From Arthrobacter psychrolactophilus (GTDB taxonomy: Bacteria; Actinomycetota; Actinomycetes; Actinomycetales; Micrococcaceae), in contig NZ_QJVC01000007.1 in the NCBI RefSeq assembly GCF_003219795.1, positions 54,866 to 118,865 on the forward strand: a DNA stretch of 64,000 nucleotides. Reading direction: 5' to 3'. Below are positions 25,798 to 35,114 of this stretch, piece by piece (the first letter of the stretch is position 1; each line of letters starts with the position of its first letter). The position numbers and the translations under genes are program-made. A model generated the notes under the pieces. That model was not told the origin of the DNA. It saw only the letters and a program-made list of their open reading frames with translations, and searched no databases.

Positions 25798-27134
25798 TGG
25801 CTAGGACCCCCACACAGCCAGGCACATCCGCCGCCCGTGCAGCGCAGGCCAAGGCTGCTGGGGGATCCACTGCCAAGCCGGCTTCTTCCGTGTCGCCGTC
25901 GAAAAGCTCGACGGCGGCTGGCACGAAAGCTCCTGCCGCGCCTGTTGCTCCGGTCAAGTCCGCAAAAAAGTGGCAACGGATCTTTGGGCGCATCAATGCC
26001 CGTGCGGGACGCCCCAGTGCGTCCTATTACTGGATCATTGCCACCACGGTGGCGCTGACCTGCATCGGCCTGATGACGGTACTCTCGGCCTCAGCCGCAG
26101 AATCCATCTCCGAAGGCGCCGATCCGTACGCGCTGTTCGTGCGCGCCGCCATCTTTGCCCTCGTGGGCATGGTCGTCATGATGGCTCTATCCTTCGTCGG
26201 CGCCGAGGGTTTGAGAAAGATTGCCTGGCCCGCCATCATCCTGGCCGTGATCTTGTTGATGGCCGTGGTCTTTACCCCGCTGGGTAGGTCCGCCGGTGGT
26301 AACACGAACTGGATCAACCTCGGTGGCTCGCTGAGCTTCCAGCCCTCCGAGGCGGCCAAGCTCGCCCTGGCCTTGTGGATGGGTGCTGTCATGGCCCGCA
26401 AGGGCCGGCTCGTCTCCGATTGGCGCCACACCATTTTGCCCGTCGTGCCCGTCGGGATCGCCCTCGTTGCGCTGATTCTCAAGGGTGACGATCTGGGAAC
26501 CGCCGTGATCGTCATGGGTATTCTCGGCGCCGGACTCTTCTTTGGTGGCGGCAGCAAGCGCGTCTTGATCCTGGCCATTGTGGTCGGCGCTGCGGCGGCC
26601 CTTATTTTGGCGGCCGTCAGTGGCAATAGAACCGCGCGCCTGGCTGGTTGGTTGGGTAAGTGTAATGACACGGACGGTCTCTGCGACCAGGCTCAGAATG
26701 GTTTGTACGCCTTGGCCTCGGGTGGCTGGTTTGGTGTCGGGCTGGGACAAAGCCGGCAAAAGTGGAGCTGGATTCCCGAAGCCCACAATGACTTCATCTT
26801 CGCCATTATCGGCGAAGAATTTGGGCTGCTGGGCACCATCGTCATCCTGGGGCTCTACGGGGTCTTGGCCTTTGCCATCTTCACCGTGGTCATGAAGCGC
26901 AATGACACCTTTGCCCGGGTCGTCTGCGGCTCGATTCTCTTCTGGGTCATCGGCCAGGCCGTGGCCAACATCGCCATGGTGACGGGTTTGCTCCCCGTCA
27001 TCGGCGTCCCCTTACCCTTGATCTCCTACGGCGGTAGCTCGCTGATCATGGTGCTCGCGGCGATAGGCATCGTGTTGTCCTTCGCCCGCACCGATCCCAC
27101 CGCCGCCATTAAAGAAAGAACCAAAAGCTCCTGA
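25797..27134 (+). CDS. ftsW: Lipid II polymerase FtsW (SEDS glycosyltransferase)
   Basis: A 445-aa SEDS protein. An N-terminal ~70-residue Ala/Pro/Ser/Lys-rich cytoplasmic arm precedes ten predicted membrane helices. Conserved SEDS features: [18 protein letters not shown], the large extracellular loop around [27 protein letters not shown], and the C-terminal [11 protein letters not shown]. It polymerises septal glycan strands with FtsI. The GTG overlaps the murD stop (TAGTG). The long N-terminal arm is typical of actinobacteria, where it may contact FtsZ or other division proteins. Confidence 0.95.
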   Translation: MARTPTQPGTSAARAAQAKAAGGSTAKPASSVSPSKSSTAAGTKAPAAPVAPVKSAKKWQRIFGRINARAGRPSASYYWIIATTVALTCIGLMTVLSASAAESISEGADPYALFVRAAIFALVGMVVMMALSFVGAEGLRKIAWPAIILAVILLMAVVFTPLGRSAGGNTNWINLGGSLSFQPSEAAKLALALWMGAVMARKGRLVSDWRHTILPVVPVGIALVALILKGDDLGTAVIVMGILGAGLFFGGGSKRVLILAIVVGAAAALILAAVSGNRTARLAGWLGKCNDTDGLCDQAQNGLYALASGGWFGVGLGQSRQKWSWIPEAHNDFIFAIIGEEFGLLGTIVILGLYGVLAFAIFTVVMKRNDTFARVVCGSILFWVIGQAVANIAMVTGLLPVIGVPLPLISYGGSSLIMVLAAIGIVLSFARTDPTAAIKERTKSS

Positions 27135-28258
27135 TGTCGAAGACAAGAATGACTCGTTCAAGCAACGCCCCGCTATCTGTCGTGCTGGCCGGTGGTGGTT
27201 CGGCCGGTCATGTGAGCCCCTTGCTGGCCATCGCCCACGCGATCAAGGCCACCGTGCCGGAGGCGGCCATCGTGGCCGTGGGTACCAAGGATGGCTTGGA
27301 AACTCGGCTTGTTCCGGCGGCGGGTTTCGAGTTGGCCTTCATTGACCGTATTCCTTTTCCCCGCAGGCCCTCGCTCGATCTGCTCAAACTGCCTATGCGC
27401 ATGAGCCGTGCGATTGCTACGGCCAAGTCGATCCTTCGGGATGCCAACGCCGATGTGCTCGTGGGTGTGGGCGGCTATGTGTGCACCCCCATGTACCTGG
27501 CCGCGAAATCCCTGGGCGTGCCCATCGTTATTCACGAGGCCAACACCAAGGCCGGCCTGGCCAATAAGGTGGGTGCCCGGTACACGACCTTCGTGGGCAC
27601 CGCCTTTGCCGCGACGCAGATCCGTCACGCACATCTCGTGGGCATGCCCATGCGCAAGGCCGTGGCCACCCTGGATCGCGCTGCCGAACGTGCCGCAGCG
27701 AGGGAACGCTTGGGGCTCGACGCCGATCGGCCAACCCTGATCGTGACAGGTGGTTCCCTAGGTGCATTGCGGATCAACAAGGCCGTGGCCGCCTCACTCG
27801 AGGCCTTGGCCGCGGCAGGAATTCAGACACTGCACATCACGGGTAAGGGCAAGGCCGTGGAAACGGCTAGCGGCGAACTGCTCACCGCGCCCCTGTACCA
27901 GCAGAGGGAGTACGTTGACGGCATGGAAGATGTGTACGCGGCAGCCGATCTGCTGCTCTGCCGATCAGGTGCCGGGACGGTCTCCGAGGTGGCCGCCGTG
28001 GGCTTGCCTGCCGTCTTTGTTCCCCTGCCCATTGGCAATGGCGAACAAGCTCGCAATGCCGCCGAGCTGGTCGCCGCGGGCGCCGCGCTGCTGGTCGACG
28101 ACGCGTCTCTGGATGCCGCATGGATCGCGGAGAACGTCATCCCGCTCTGCAAAGATGACCTCCGATTGGCCACGATGGGGGAGTCTGCGAAACATCTGGG
28201 CATCCGTGACGCCGCCGAAAGCATGGCGGCCATGGTTCTTGCCGCGAGCGGGAAGTAA
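27134..28258 (+). CDS. murG: Lipid II synthase MurG (GlcNAc transferase)
   Basis: A 374-aa GT28 glycosyltransferase on the inner face of the membrane. It adds GlcNAc to lipid I to form lipid II. Seen: the first G loop [10 protein letters not shown], the G-V-G-G-Y-V-C-x-P segment, and the donor-site region [14 protein letters not shown] near residue 275 followed by N-G-E-Q. The ATG overlaps the ftsW stop (TGATG). A second ATG nine codons in is less likely given the coupled start. Confidence 0.95.
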   Translation: MSKTRMTRSSNAPLSVVLAGGGSAGHVSPLLAIAHAIKATVPEAAIVAVGTKDGLETRLVPAAGFELAFIDRIPFPRRPSLDLLKLPMRMSRAIATAKSILRDANADVLVGVGGYVCTPMYLAAKSLGVPIVIHEANTKAGLANKVGARYTTFVGTAFAATQIRHAHLVGMPMRKAVATLDRAAERAAARERLGLDADRPTLIVTGGSLGALRINKAVAASLEALAAAGIQTLHITGKGKAVETASGELLTAPLYQQREYVDGMEDVYAAADLLLCRSGAGTVSEVAAVGLPAVFVPLPIGNGEQARNAAELVAAGAALLVDDASLDAAWIAENVIPLCKDDLRLATMGESAKHLGIRDAAESMAAMVLAASGK

Positions 28259-28263
28259 CCACC

Positions 28264-29736
28264 ATGACCGAACAATCAAGCACTGAGGAAACAACCGCCG
28301 TGGCCTATATTCCACCAACACTCTCTGACCTAGGTCATGTCCACTTCATCGGCATGGGCGGGGCTGGCATGTCAGCCATTGCCCGGATCATGCTGGGCCA
28401 GGGCGTTCCCGTGAGTGGTTCGGACGCGAAGGCATCCGTTGGACTGTCCGAGCTGGGCGTCCTCGGTGCCACGGTGCACGTTGGTCAGGCTGCCGAAAAT
28501 GTTGTCGGGGCGGACACCATCGTCATCTCGACCGCGATCCGGGACAGCAATCCGGAGCTGATGGCCGCTCGTGCCGCCGGCTTGCGCATCTTGCACCGTT
28601 CCCAGGCCCTCGCCGCCGCGATGGCCGATGACGCCGTCGTGGCCGTTGCCGGAACGCATGGCAAGACCACCACGACCTCCATGATCACGGTCATGCTCAA
28701 GGGTGCCGGCGTAGATGCCTCCTTTGCCGTTGGTGGCACGGTCCAGGGCTTGGGCGTCAACGCCGCTCACGGCGAGGCCCCGGTCTTCGTGGCCGAGGCC
28801 GATGAATCCGACGCGTCCTTCCTTAACTACCGGCCCAATATTGCCGTGGTGACTAATCTTGAGGCCGATCACCTGGATCACTACGGAACGGCAGAGGCCG
28901 TTTTTGCCGCCTTTGAGAAGTTCGCGGCCCTGATTCCGGCCGACGGTACGCTGGTTGCGTGCGCCGACGACGCCGGATCCCTCGCCTTGGCTGCCAAGGC
29001 GGCGGCTTCCGGAACACGTTGCCTGAGCTACGGATTCGCCGAGGGTGCCGATATTCGTTTGATTCCCAGCACGCAACAGGGCCTGCACAGCACGGCAACC
29101 CTTGAATTCCGTGAGGGATTGTTGCCGGGCGTCCAGGAGACCCCGTTGACCTTGCGTCTGCAGGTGCCGGGAAACCATAACCTCAGCAACGCCGCGGCCG
29201 CCGTGGCGGTTGCCGTGGCGCTCGGCGTTGACCTCGAGTCCTCCCTGCTCGCCTTGGCGAACTTCAGCGGCGCCGCCAGAAGGTTTGAGGCAAAGGGTGA
29301 GGGACGTGGCGTGAGCGTTTACGACGACTATGCTCACCACCCCACAGAGGTCACGGCCGCCCTCAAGGCTGCCCGGATCGTCGCGGGGGAGCACAAGGTG
29401 CACGTGCTGTTCCAGCCACACCTCTTCTCACGGACCCGCGAATTTGCTGCCGAGTTTGCCCAGGCGCTCGATCTGGCCGACACCGTGGCCGTGCTGGATA
29501 TTTACCCCGCGCGCGAGGATCCCATCCCCGGCGTGACGAGTGAGCTCATTACGCGTGCCTTGCGTCAAGATGACGGATACGCCCCCGACGGCGCCGCCGC
29601 CGTGCGCCGACTAACAGATGGTGCCGCCGCGGGCGATATTATCCTGACCATCGGCGCCGGAGACGTGACGGAATTTGGCCCGGTGCTTGTTGCCGCGCTC
29701 AACGGTGACGGTCCGGTCAAGGGCAGTGATGGCTGA
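28264..29736 (+). CDS. murC: UDP-N-acetylmuramate--L-alanine ligase
   Basis: A 490-aa enzyme that adds the first amino acid, L-alanine, to UDP-MurNAc. The N-terminal H-F-I-G-M-G-G-A-G-M-S is the UDP loop, G-T-H-G-K-T-T-T-T near residue 131 the ATP loop, followed by E-A-D-E-S-D-A-S-F and D-D-Y-A-H-H-P-T-E. Complete. It starts six bases after murG with GGAAG upstream, and overlaps the ftsQ start by 8 bp. Confidence 0.95.
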   Translation: MTEQSSTEETTAVAYIPPTLSDLGHVHFIGMGGAGMSAIARIMLGQGVPVSGSDAKASVGLSELGVLGATVHVGQAAENVVGADTIVISTAIRDSNPELMAARAAGLRILHRSQALAAAMADDAVVAVAGTHGKTTTTSMITVMLKGAGVDASFAVGGTVQGLGVNAAHGEAPVFVAEADESDASFLNYRPNIAVVTNLEADHLDHYGTAEAVFAAFEKFAALIPADGTLVACADDAGSLALAAKAAASGTRCLSYGFAEGADIRLIPSTQQGLHSTATLEFREGLLPGVQETPLTLRLQVPGNHNLSNAAAAVAVAVALGVDLESSLLALANFSGAARRFEAKGEGRGVSVYDDYAHHPTEVTAALKAARIVAGEHKVHVLFQPHLFSRTREFAAEFAQALDLADTVAVLDIYPAREDPIPGVTSELITRALRQDDGYAPDGAAAVRRLTDGAAAGDIILTIGAGDVTEFGPVLVAALNGDGPVKGSDG

Positions 29737-30814
29737 GCCACGCAAGCCTCGGGTCATCAAGACGCGGCAGTCGCCGGCCCCCGCCGCTCACGATCCTGCG
29801 CCGGACGTTACCGAGAAGACGGCCGTGCGGAAAACTAGCTCCAAGGTCTCTGTTGAGCCCTTGGTGACGGCACCATCGAAGAAGGAGGCAGCGCGTAAGA
29901 TCCCGCGGCCTTCCCTCAAGGGGGCCGCGCTCAAGGAAAAATTGGCGCCGAAGCCGAAGCCGACGTCGCAGTCCGAGGCAAAGGCACAGCCGAGACCACA
30001 CTCCAAAGACAGTGGAAAAGCCGCCACGGTCAAGACGGCCACAGCTGCTCAAGATGCACCTGGCGAGGATGCCAAGGTCTTGGCGTTCCCGGTACCGAGC
30101 TTCAAGCGGCGCCGACGCACCGTGTGGTATTCCATCGCTGGAGTGGCCGCGGTACTGGCGCTCGTCATGGGCATGGCCTTGTTCTCGCCTGTTCTGAACG
30201 TCAAGACCGTGGTCTTTGATGGTCAGAAATTGGTGGGGGAGGCAACTTTGCAGCTGGCCGTGGCTCCCATTGTGAACACGCCGTTGCCCCAGGTCAGTGA
30301 GGCCGAGGTGCAAGAACTGCTCAGCACGGTCGTGCAGGTGAAAAGTTCTCGCATCGAGGCACGACCGCCGTCGACTCTGCTGGTGCACATTGTGGAGCGC
30401 ATCCCTGTGGCCCTGTTAAAAAACGGAGACGAGTACCTCCTGGTGGATCAGGACGGCGTGCAACTGGGCGCCACCAAGGATCCCACCACGGTGGCCTTGC
30501 CTCTGATCGATGGCGGCACGGCCGCCATCGGACAAGACACCTTCCGTGCCATGACCGCGGTCTTGTCGAACCTGCCGCAGAGTATTCTCGAGCAATTGGC
30601 CAACGCCACGGCGAAGTCGCCTGATGCTGTGGAGCTGGCCTTGTCTGACGGCCGTAGTGTCATCTGGGGCAACGCCAGCGACATGGAATTGAAGGCTCAA
30701 GTCCTTGAGGCTTTGCTCACGGCCCCGGCACCCACGGCCCCCGCAGGGAAGCCTAATCCGGCGCCGGCCAAGGTATTTGATGTCAGTGCGCCGCGTCATC
30801 CGGTGACTCGATGA
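29729..30814 (+). CDS. ftsQ: Cell division protein FtsQ
   Basis: About 361 aa. A very long basic, Lys/Pro/Ala-rich cytoplasmic N terminus (~135 residues) leads to one membrane helix (about 140-160). It is followed by a POTRA domain (L-N-V-K-T-V-V-F-D-G-Q-K) and the FtsQ domain. It links the FtsBL-FtsWI complex at the septum. The ATG at 29729 overlaps the murC end by 8 bp; the open frame extends further upstream inside murC, but that part is a shadow. The last ~25 residues are Pro/Ala-rich. No start of another gene overlaps its end, so the tightly packed operon breaks here. Confidence 0.9.
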   Translation: MAEPRKPRVIKTRQSPAPAAHDPAPDVTEKTAVRKTSSKVSVEPLVTAPSKKEAARKIPRPSLKGAALKEKLAPKPKPTSQSEAKAQPRPHSKDSGKAATVKTATAAQDAPGEDAKVLAFPVPSFKRRRRTVWYSIAGVAAVLALVMGMALFSPVLNVKTVVFDGQKLVGEATLQLAVAPIVNTPLPQVSEAEVQELLSTVVQVKSSRIEARPPSTLLVHIVERIPVALLKNGDEYLLVDQDGVQLGATKDPTTVALPLIDGGTAAIGQDTFRAMTAVLSNLPQSILEQLANATAKSPDAVELALSDGRSVIWGNASDMELKAQVLEALLTAPAPTAPAGKPNPAPAKVFDVSAPRHPVTR

Positions 30815-31133
30815 GCGCTAAGGTACGCCAGATAAGGGATGATGGAGTGGGCTGTGGCACTGCAGCGGCCCAGCAGAGGGTCTTTTTTGGCGGATTCGGG
30901 CGACACGCGGCAATGGTCATTGCATGCGGCCGGGATGCACCATAGCGTCACTGGTAAGAGTTAGTTGACATAACTATAACCTTCAAGTTGAGGGTTAAGC
31001 TACTAAAGTTTCAAGCAAGACTTCAAGGTTACTCCGGAGATCGACGCCGGTGGCTTGATGGAGGAGCCGGAATCTTTGGCGGCAGCAGTAAATATTGATC
31101 TTCGAAGCAACATACGAACAAGGGACACCTAAC
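30815..31133. other. 319-bp ftsQ-ftsZ intergenic region
   Basis: Contains a short T-tract (30883-30888) after a GC-rich stretch with only weak pairing, then the palindromic site and TTGACA at 30965-30997, and a ~130-nt leader to the ftsZ ribosome site (AAGGGA at 31120). No open frame is supported. It likely carries ftsZ's own promoter(s). Confidence 0.6.
30965..30997 (+). promoter_or_regulatory. Palindromic site and -35 box upstream of ftsZ
   Basis: A consensus TTGACA (30965-30970) is followed by a 21-bp near-perfect inverted repeat, TAACCTTCAA / G / TTGAGGGTTA (arms 30977-30986 and 30988-30997, one mismatch). No TAnnnT occurs at 16-19 bp from TTGACA; the nearest, TAAGCT, is 25 bp away, so the palindrome may be an operator or an activator site. 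The AT-rich block stands out from its surroundings. Confidence 0.5.
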
Positions 31134-32303
31134 GTGGCAGCACCCCAGAATTACTTGGCAGTCATCAAAGTCGTCGGTATCGGCGGTGGCGGCGTAAATG
31201 CAGTGAACCGCATGATTGACGTGGGTTTGCGCGGCGTTGAATTTATCGCCATCAACACCGACGCACAAGCGCTATTGATGAGCGACGCCGACGTTAAACT
31301 TGACGTTGGCCGCGAGCTGACACGTGGCCTTGGCGCCGGCGCCAACCCCGATGTGGGACGCCAGGCAGCCGAAGACCACCAGGAAGAGATCGAGGAAGTC
31401 CTCCGCGGCGCCGACATGGTCTTCGTGACGGCCGGCGAGGGTGGTGGCACCGGAACCGGTGGCGCGCCCGTCGTAGCCCGCATTGCACGTACCCTGGGCG
31501 CCCTGACCATTGGTGTCGTCACGCGACCGTTCACCTTCGAAGGCCGCCGCCGCGCCTCCAGCGCCGACGCTGGTATTGAAGCTTTGCGCGACGAGGTCGA
31601 CACCTTGATCGTGATCCCCAACGATCGCTTGTTGTCCATCAGCGACCGCAACGTCTCCGTCATGGATGCCTTCCGCTCCGCTGACCAGGTGCTGCTCTCC
31701 GGTGTCCAGGGCATCACCGACCTGATCACCACACCGGGCCTGATCAACCTGGACTTCGCGGACGTCAAGTCCGTGATGCAGGGAGCCGGTTCGGCTCTGA
31801 TGGGTATTGGTTCGGCGAGGGGCGAAGACCGTGCAGTCAAGGCTGCCGAGCTTGCCATCGCCTCGCCCTTGCTCGAGGCTTCCATTGACGGCGCACACGG
31901 TGTGCTGTTGTCTGTTCAGGGTGGCTCCGACCTGGGTCTCTTCGAGATCAACGAGGCTGCACGTCTCGTACAGGAAGTCGCTCACCCCGAGGCCAACATC
32001 ATCTTCGGTGCCGTCATTGACGACGCCTTGGGTGACGAGGTGCGTGTCACGGTGATTGCCGCCGGCTTTGACGCTCCCGACGCCGTCGCCGAGGTAGCCG
32101 AGCCCGTCGTGGCTGTGGCTCCTCCGGTTCCTTCGGCCGTTCCCGCCAGCGCCACGGTCACTAACCTGAACCAGTGGGGTCAGCACTCCGGCAACAACGT
32201 TCCCGCCGATGGTGGCTTCGACGTTGAGCTTCCGGCCATCGTTGAACCGGATCTAAGTGGTCACCGTGCCGATGATCTGGATGTTCCGGACTTCTTGAAG
32301 TAG
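31134..32303 (+). CDS. ftsZ: Cell division GTPase FtsZ
   Basis: A 389-aa tubulin-like GTPase that forms the division ring. [11 protein letters not shown] near residue 15, the tubulin signature [10 protein letters not shown] near 105, and the T7 loop region N-L-D-F-A-D-V near 206. A Pro/Ala/Val-rich linker leads to the conserved tail [10 protein letters not shown], which binds SepF and FtsW-type partners. The GTG start at 31134 has AAGGGA eight bases upstream; the frame is open 13 codons further but without a ribosome site. Confidence 0.97.
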   Translation: MAAPQNYLAVIKVVGIGGGGVNAVNRMIDVGLRGVEFIAINTDAQALLMSDADVKLDVGRELTRGLGAGANPDVGRQAAEDHQEEIEEVLRGADMVFVTAGEGGGTGTGGAPVVARIARTLGALTIGVVTRPFTFEGRRRASSADAGIEALRDEVDTLIVIPNDRLLSISDRNVSVMDAFRSADQVLLSGVQGITDLITTPGLINLDFADVKSVMQGAGSALMGIGSARGEDRAVKAAELAIASPLLEASIDGAHGVLLSVQGGSDLGLFEINEAARLVQEVAHPEANIIFGAVIDDALGDEVRVTVIAAGFDAPDAVAEVAEPVVAVAPPVPSAVPASATVTNLNQWGQHSGNNVPADGGFDVELPAIVEPDLSGHRADDLDVPDFLK

Positions 32304-32330
32304 GAACACGCCTTACAAAAGTACGTCCCT

Positions 32331-32356
32331 GCGTCAGCGGCTTAGGCCGCTGACGC
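32331..32356 (+). terminator. Hairpin between ftsZ and pgeF
   Basis: Perfect 11-bp GC-rich stem (32331-32341 with 32346-32356), 4-nt loop, no T-run. It may be a partial terminator, RNA-processing or 3'-end stabilising element that lowers expression of the genes downstream of ftsZ. Confidence 0.55.
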
Positions 32357-32377
32357 CACAAAGGTCAGGTTGTTTGC

Positions 32378-33184
32378 ATGTGGTGGTCAGAGCAAGTCCG
32401 TCCCGGAATTTGGGTTGGCTTTACCGATACCACGGCAGGCAATCTGGCCTTTCATGTTGGTGATGACGCGCAAGCCGTTACGCAGCGTCGCTCGCAGGTG
32501 GCCGAACGCCTAGCTGCGCAGGCCGGGCTGCCCGGCTCGCTCGTGCCTGTTCTTGGATATATGAACCAGGTCCATGGTGCCGACGTGGCTGATATTGACC
32601 CAGCCGCTCCCGTTCTCACCGGCGATGCCGCACCCGCCGTGGATGCCATGGTGACCGTGGCAACTCCCGTCCAGGGGGGCGGGGTAACCGGTCTGGCCGT
32701 CATGGTGGCCGACTGCGTTCCCGTGGTCTTGGTGGGGGAGAAGCCCGACGGCGGATACGTCATGGGGGTGGCTCATGCCGGACGTCCAGGAGTCGAGAAG
32801 GACGTCATCGGCGCCGTCGTTACGCACATGCGCCAGGCCGGAGCCGTCGCCCTTGAGGCGTGGCTCGGGCCCAGCGTGTGTGGCCACTGCTATGAGGTGC
32901 CCGAAGACATGCGTGCGACGGTCGCCGCCGTGGCCCCGGCGTCGTACTCCACCACCTCATGGGGGACCCCGGCCCTTGACCTGCCAGCCGCCGTGCTTGA
33001 GCAATTGGCCTCCCATGGTGCCTCGGCTCATGGTTCCGGCATTTGTACCCTAGAAGATTCCCAGTATTACTCTCATCGGCGTGCACAGCGAGATGGAGAA
33101 AGCGAGGGCCGTTTCATCGGCCTAGTCGCAGCACTCTCGGACCCGCACGTCGAACCATTGAAGGAAAGCGCGTCAACACCATGA
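32378..33184 (+). CDS. pgeF: Purine nucleoside phosphorylase / multicopper-type YfiH (PgeF) family protein
   Basis: A 268-aa DUF152 protein. The zinc-site and active-site residues are visible in N-Q-V-H-G-A-D near residue 65, A-D-C-V-P-V-V near 110, A-H-A-G near 130 and the G-P-S-V-C-G-H-C-Y-E segment near 168. Family members have been shown to phosphorolyse purine nucleosides, to act on laccase-type substrates, and (E. coli YfiH/PgeF) to edit the muropeptide precursor by removing wrongly added L-serine. The last role would suit its place after ftsZ. The stop overlaps the yggS start (ATGA). Confidence 0.85.
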   Translation: MWWSEQVRPGIWVGFTDTTAGNLAFHVGDDAQAVTQRRSQVAERLAAQAGLPGSLVPVLGYMNQVHGADVADIDPAAPVLTGDAAPAVDAMVTVATPVQGGGVTGLAVMVADCVPVVLVGEKPDGGYVMGVAHAGRPGVEKDVIGAVVTHMRQAGAVALEAWLGPSVCGHCYEVPEDMRATVAAVAPASYSTTSWGTPALDLPAAVLEQLASHGASAHGSGICTLEDSQYYSHRRAQRDGESEGRFIGLVAALSDPHVEPLKESASTP

Positions 33185-33924
33185 CCTTGCAGGATGCCCG
33201 CACGACAGTTCTCGCCGAACGCCTCACAGCCGTTCGCCAGCGCATCGAAGCGGCGGCGGGCACGAGCACTGCCCCCACGCTCATTGTCGTGACGAAGTTC
33301 CATCCGGCCGCCGATGTTGTGCGCTTACGCAGCCTCGGCGTGGCCGATGTGGGAGAAAATCGGGACCAGGAAGCGGCAGCAAAGGCGGTAGAGGTAGCTG
33401 ACGCTGATCTGCGCTGGCACTTCATCGGCCAATTGCAAAGCAATAAGGCCAAATCGGTGGCCGCCTACGCCCAGTCCGTGCACTCGATCGATCGTGGATC
33501 GCTCGTGACGGCGCTCGGCAAGGCCGTCGCTATCCAGCAACAGGCTACCGGCCGGGCGGATCTAGAATGCTTTATCCAACTCGACCTCAGCGAGGCCTAC
33601 CCCGGATTGGCGGATGCCCAGATTGCCAGCCACAGCGGCAGGGGAGGGGTGGCGCCGTCGGACATGGCTCGTTTGGCGGATCAGATCGCTGCGACTGAAG
33701 GTTTGATCTTGGCAGGCGTCATGGCCGTGGCACCTCTCGGTGTGGCGCCCGAGCCGGCCTTTTGTCTTCTCGCAGAAACCTCGGCGGCGCTGATCGCACA
33801 ACATCCGGGCGCGCGGGCGATTTCTGCGGGAATGAGCCACGATCTGGAGGCCGCCATGGCTGTAGGGGCGACACACCTGCGTGTCGGTTCCGATATACTC
33901 GGCCCCCGTCCTGCAGTACTGTAG
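33181..33924 (+). CDS. yggS: Pyridoxal phosphate homeostasis protein (YggS/PROSC)
   Basis: A 247-aa alanine-racemase-like single-domain PLP carrier. Motifs: V-V-T-K-F-H-P with the PLP lysine near residue 39, G-E-N-R-D-Q-E, W-H-F-I-G-Q-L-Q-S-N-K, and S-A-G-M-S-H-D-L-E-A-A near 218 for phosphate binding. It buffers cellular PLP. The family is usually found between ftsZ and sepF in Gram-positives. The start is the ATG overlapping the pgeF stop; the longer open frame inside pgeF is a shadow. Confidence 0.93.
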   Translation: MTLQDARTTVLAERLTAVRQRIEAAAGTSTAPTLIVVTKFHPAADVVRLRSLGVADVGENRDQEAAAKAVEVADADLRWHFIGQLQSNKAKSVAAYAQSVHSIDRGSLVTALGKAVAIQQQATGRADLECFIQLDLSEAYPGLADAQIASHSGRGGVAPSDMARLADQIAATEGLILAGVMAVAPLGVAPEPAFCLLAETSAALIAQHPGARAISAGMSHDLEAAMAVGATHLRVGSDILGPRPAVL

Positions 33925-34010
33925 CGTTTTGAGTGTTGGAAACAACGCTGAAGTATCGCACAAGCTAACGGTGACGTGTTGTGTGCATTGCAGACTAATG
34001 AGGAGCAACC

Positions 34011-34538
34011 ATGGCTGGCGCTATGCGCAAGACAATGATCTTTCTTGGACTCGCCGATGGTGACGAGCACTATGACGCTGAGCAGGCTCCGTCAGTCCAA
34101 AAAGACGAAGATTACGCCCAAACTATCGAACGTGAGCCGGCCGTTACGCCCGCTCCGGTCGTAGAAGCCGCCGCACCCAAGGCCGGCGACGAAGAATACC
34201 GAGCTCCGGTGACCCCCATCAAACGTGCAGCATCCAATCGGGAAGAGGCTGAAAGCTTGCGCCAGATCACCACCGTCCATCCCCGGTCATACAATGACGC
34301 AAAGATCATTGGTGAAAGCTTCCGGGATGGCATTCCTGTCATCATGAACGTCACCGACATGGGCGAAGCCGACGCTAAGCGTCTCGTGGACTTCTCGGCA
34401 GGACTTGTCTTTGGCCTTCGCGGCTCGATTGAGCGCGTAACCAACAAGGTCTTCTTGCTCTCACCGTCCTACATCGAGGTTCTGGGCGACGACAAGAAGC
34501 TGTCCGACACGCAGGCAACTTTCTTCAACCAGAGCTAG
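34011..34538 (+). CDS. sepF: Cell division protein SepF
   Basis: A 175-aa membrane-anchoring partner of FtsZ. The N-terminal [14 protein letters not shown] is the amphipathic membrane helix. An acidic linker of ~60 residues leads to the DUF552 domain (about 80-165: V-H-P-R-S-Y-N-D-A, the [11 protein letters not shown]-x-A-G-L stretch, and the final F-L-L-S-P). It ties FtsZ filaments to the membrane, replacing FtsA and ZipA, neither of which is encoded here. The start has GAGGAG seven bases upstream. Confidence 0.95.
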   Translation: MAGAMRKTMIFLGLADGDEHYDAEQAPSVQKDEDYAQTIEREPAVTPAPVVEAAAPKAGDEEYRAPVTPIKRAASNREEAESLRQITTVHPRSYNDAKIIGESFRDGIPVIMNVTDMGEADAKRLVDFSAGLVFGLRGSIERVTNKVFLLSPSYIEVLGDDKKLSDTQATFFNQS

Positions 34539-34587
34539 TTCGCGGGGGCCGGTTGAGTCCGTGCCATTGCGCCCAGCGATGATTTTC

Positions 34588-34617
34588 AATACCCGGACAC
34601 TATGTGTGCCGGGTATT
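34588..34617 (+). terminator. Hairpin after sepF
   Basis: 9-bp stem (34588-34596 with 34609-34617), extended by 4 bp across one bulged G, small loop, no clear T-run. A weak terminator or attenuator before yggT. Confidence 0.45.
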
Positions 34618-34670
34618 GGTCTATTCTGGACACAACATTTGTGTTCGATTTTCCGCCACCTAGGGATTGT

Positions 34671-34970
34671 GTGCCTCGCGTGACAATTGTCTTTGCTCTT
34701 CTGTATCTGTTGTTGCTCCTGTACTTCCTGACTCTTTTGTTGCGCATGGTCTTTGACTGGATTCAGGTGTTCGCCCGTGACTGGCGCCCCAAGGGGGCTG
34801 CCTTGATCAGTGCGTCCTTTGTTTACCGGCTCACCGACCCGCCGTTGCGTAAGTTGCGGGCGCTCATTCCGCCCCTGCGAATTGGCACTGTTGCCCTTGA
34901 TATTGGCTTCATTTTGCTGCTCTTTGTCGTAGGCATTGGGATGAGCCTCACAAAAACTTTTGTGAATTAG
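34671..34970 (+). CDS. yggT: YggT family membrane protein
   Basis: About 99 aa with two membrane helices (about 6-26 and 73-95) separated by the conserved R-M-V-F-D-W-I-Q..R-D-W-x-P stretch and the T-D-P-P-L-R-K-L-R motif. The gene almost always lies between sepF and divIVA in Gram-positives; YggT/YlmG-type proteins affect division and nucleoid positioning, though the mechanism is unknown. Start: GTG 34671 or GTG 34680 (AGGGA at 34662-34666 favours the first); the frame upstream of these lacks the family pattern. Confidence 0.85.
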   Translation: MPRVTIVFALLYLLLLLYFLTLLLRMVFDWIQVFARDWRPKGAALISASFVYRLTDPPLRKLRALIPPLRIGTVALDIGFILLLFVVGIGMSLTKTFVN

Positions 34971-35114
34971 AGCCGCGTCGTTAGTTTTCGCCGACGAAAA
35001 GTTATATTGTAAAAAGCGATAGACCCCTATACAGGTCATTAGATTTGTATTCGGTACCGTAGTCTGGACGACTTCGGTCAGTATCAGATTCACTAAAACC
35101 AATGAGGTGACTAA

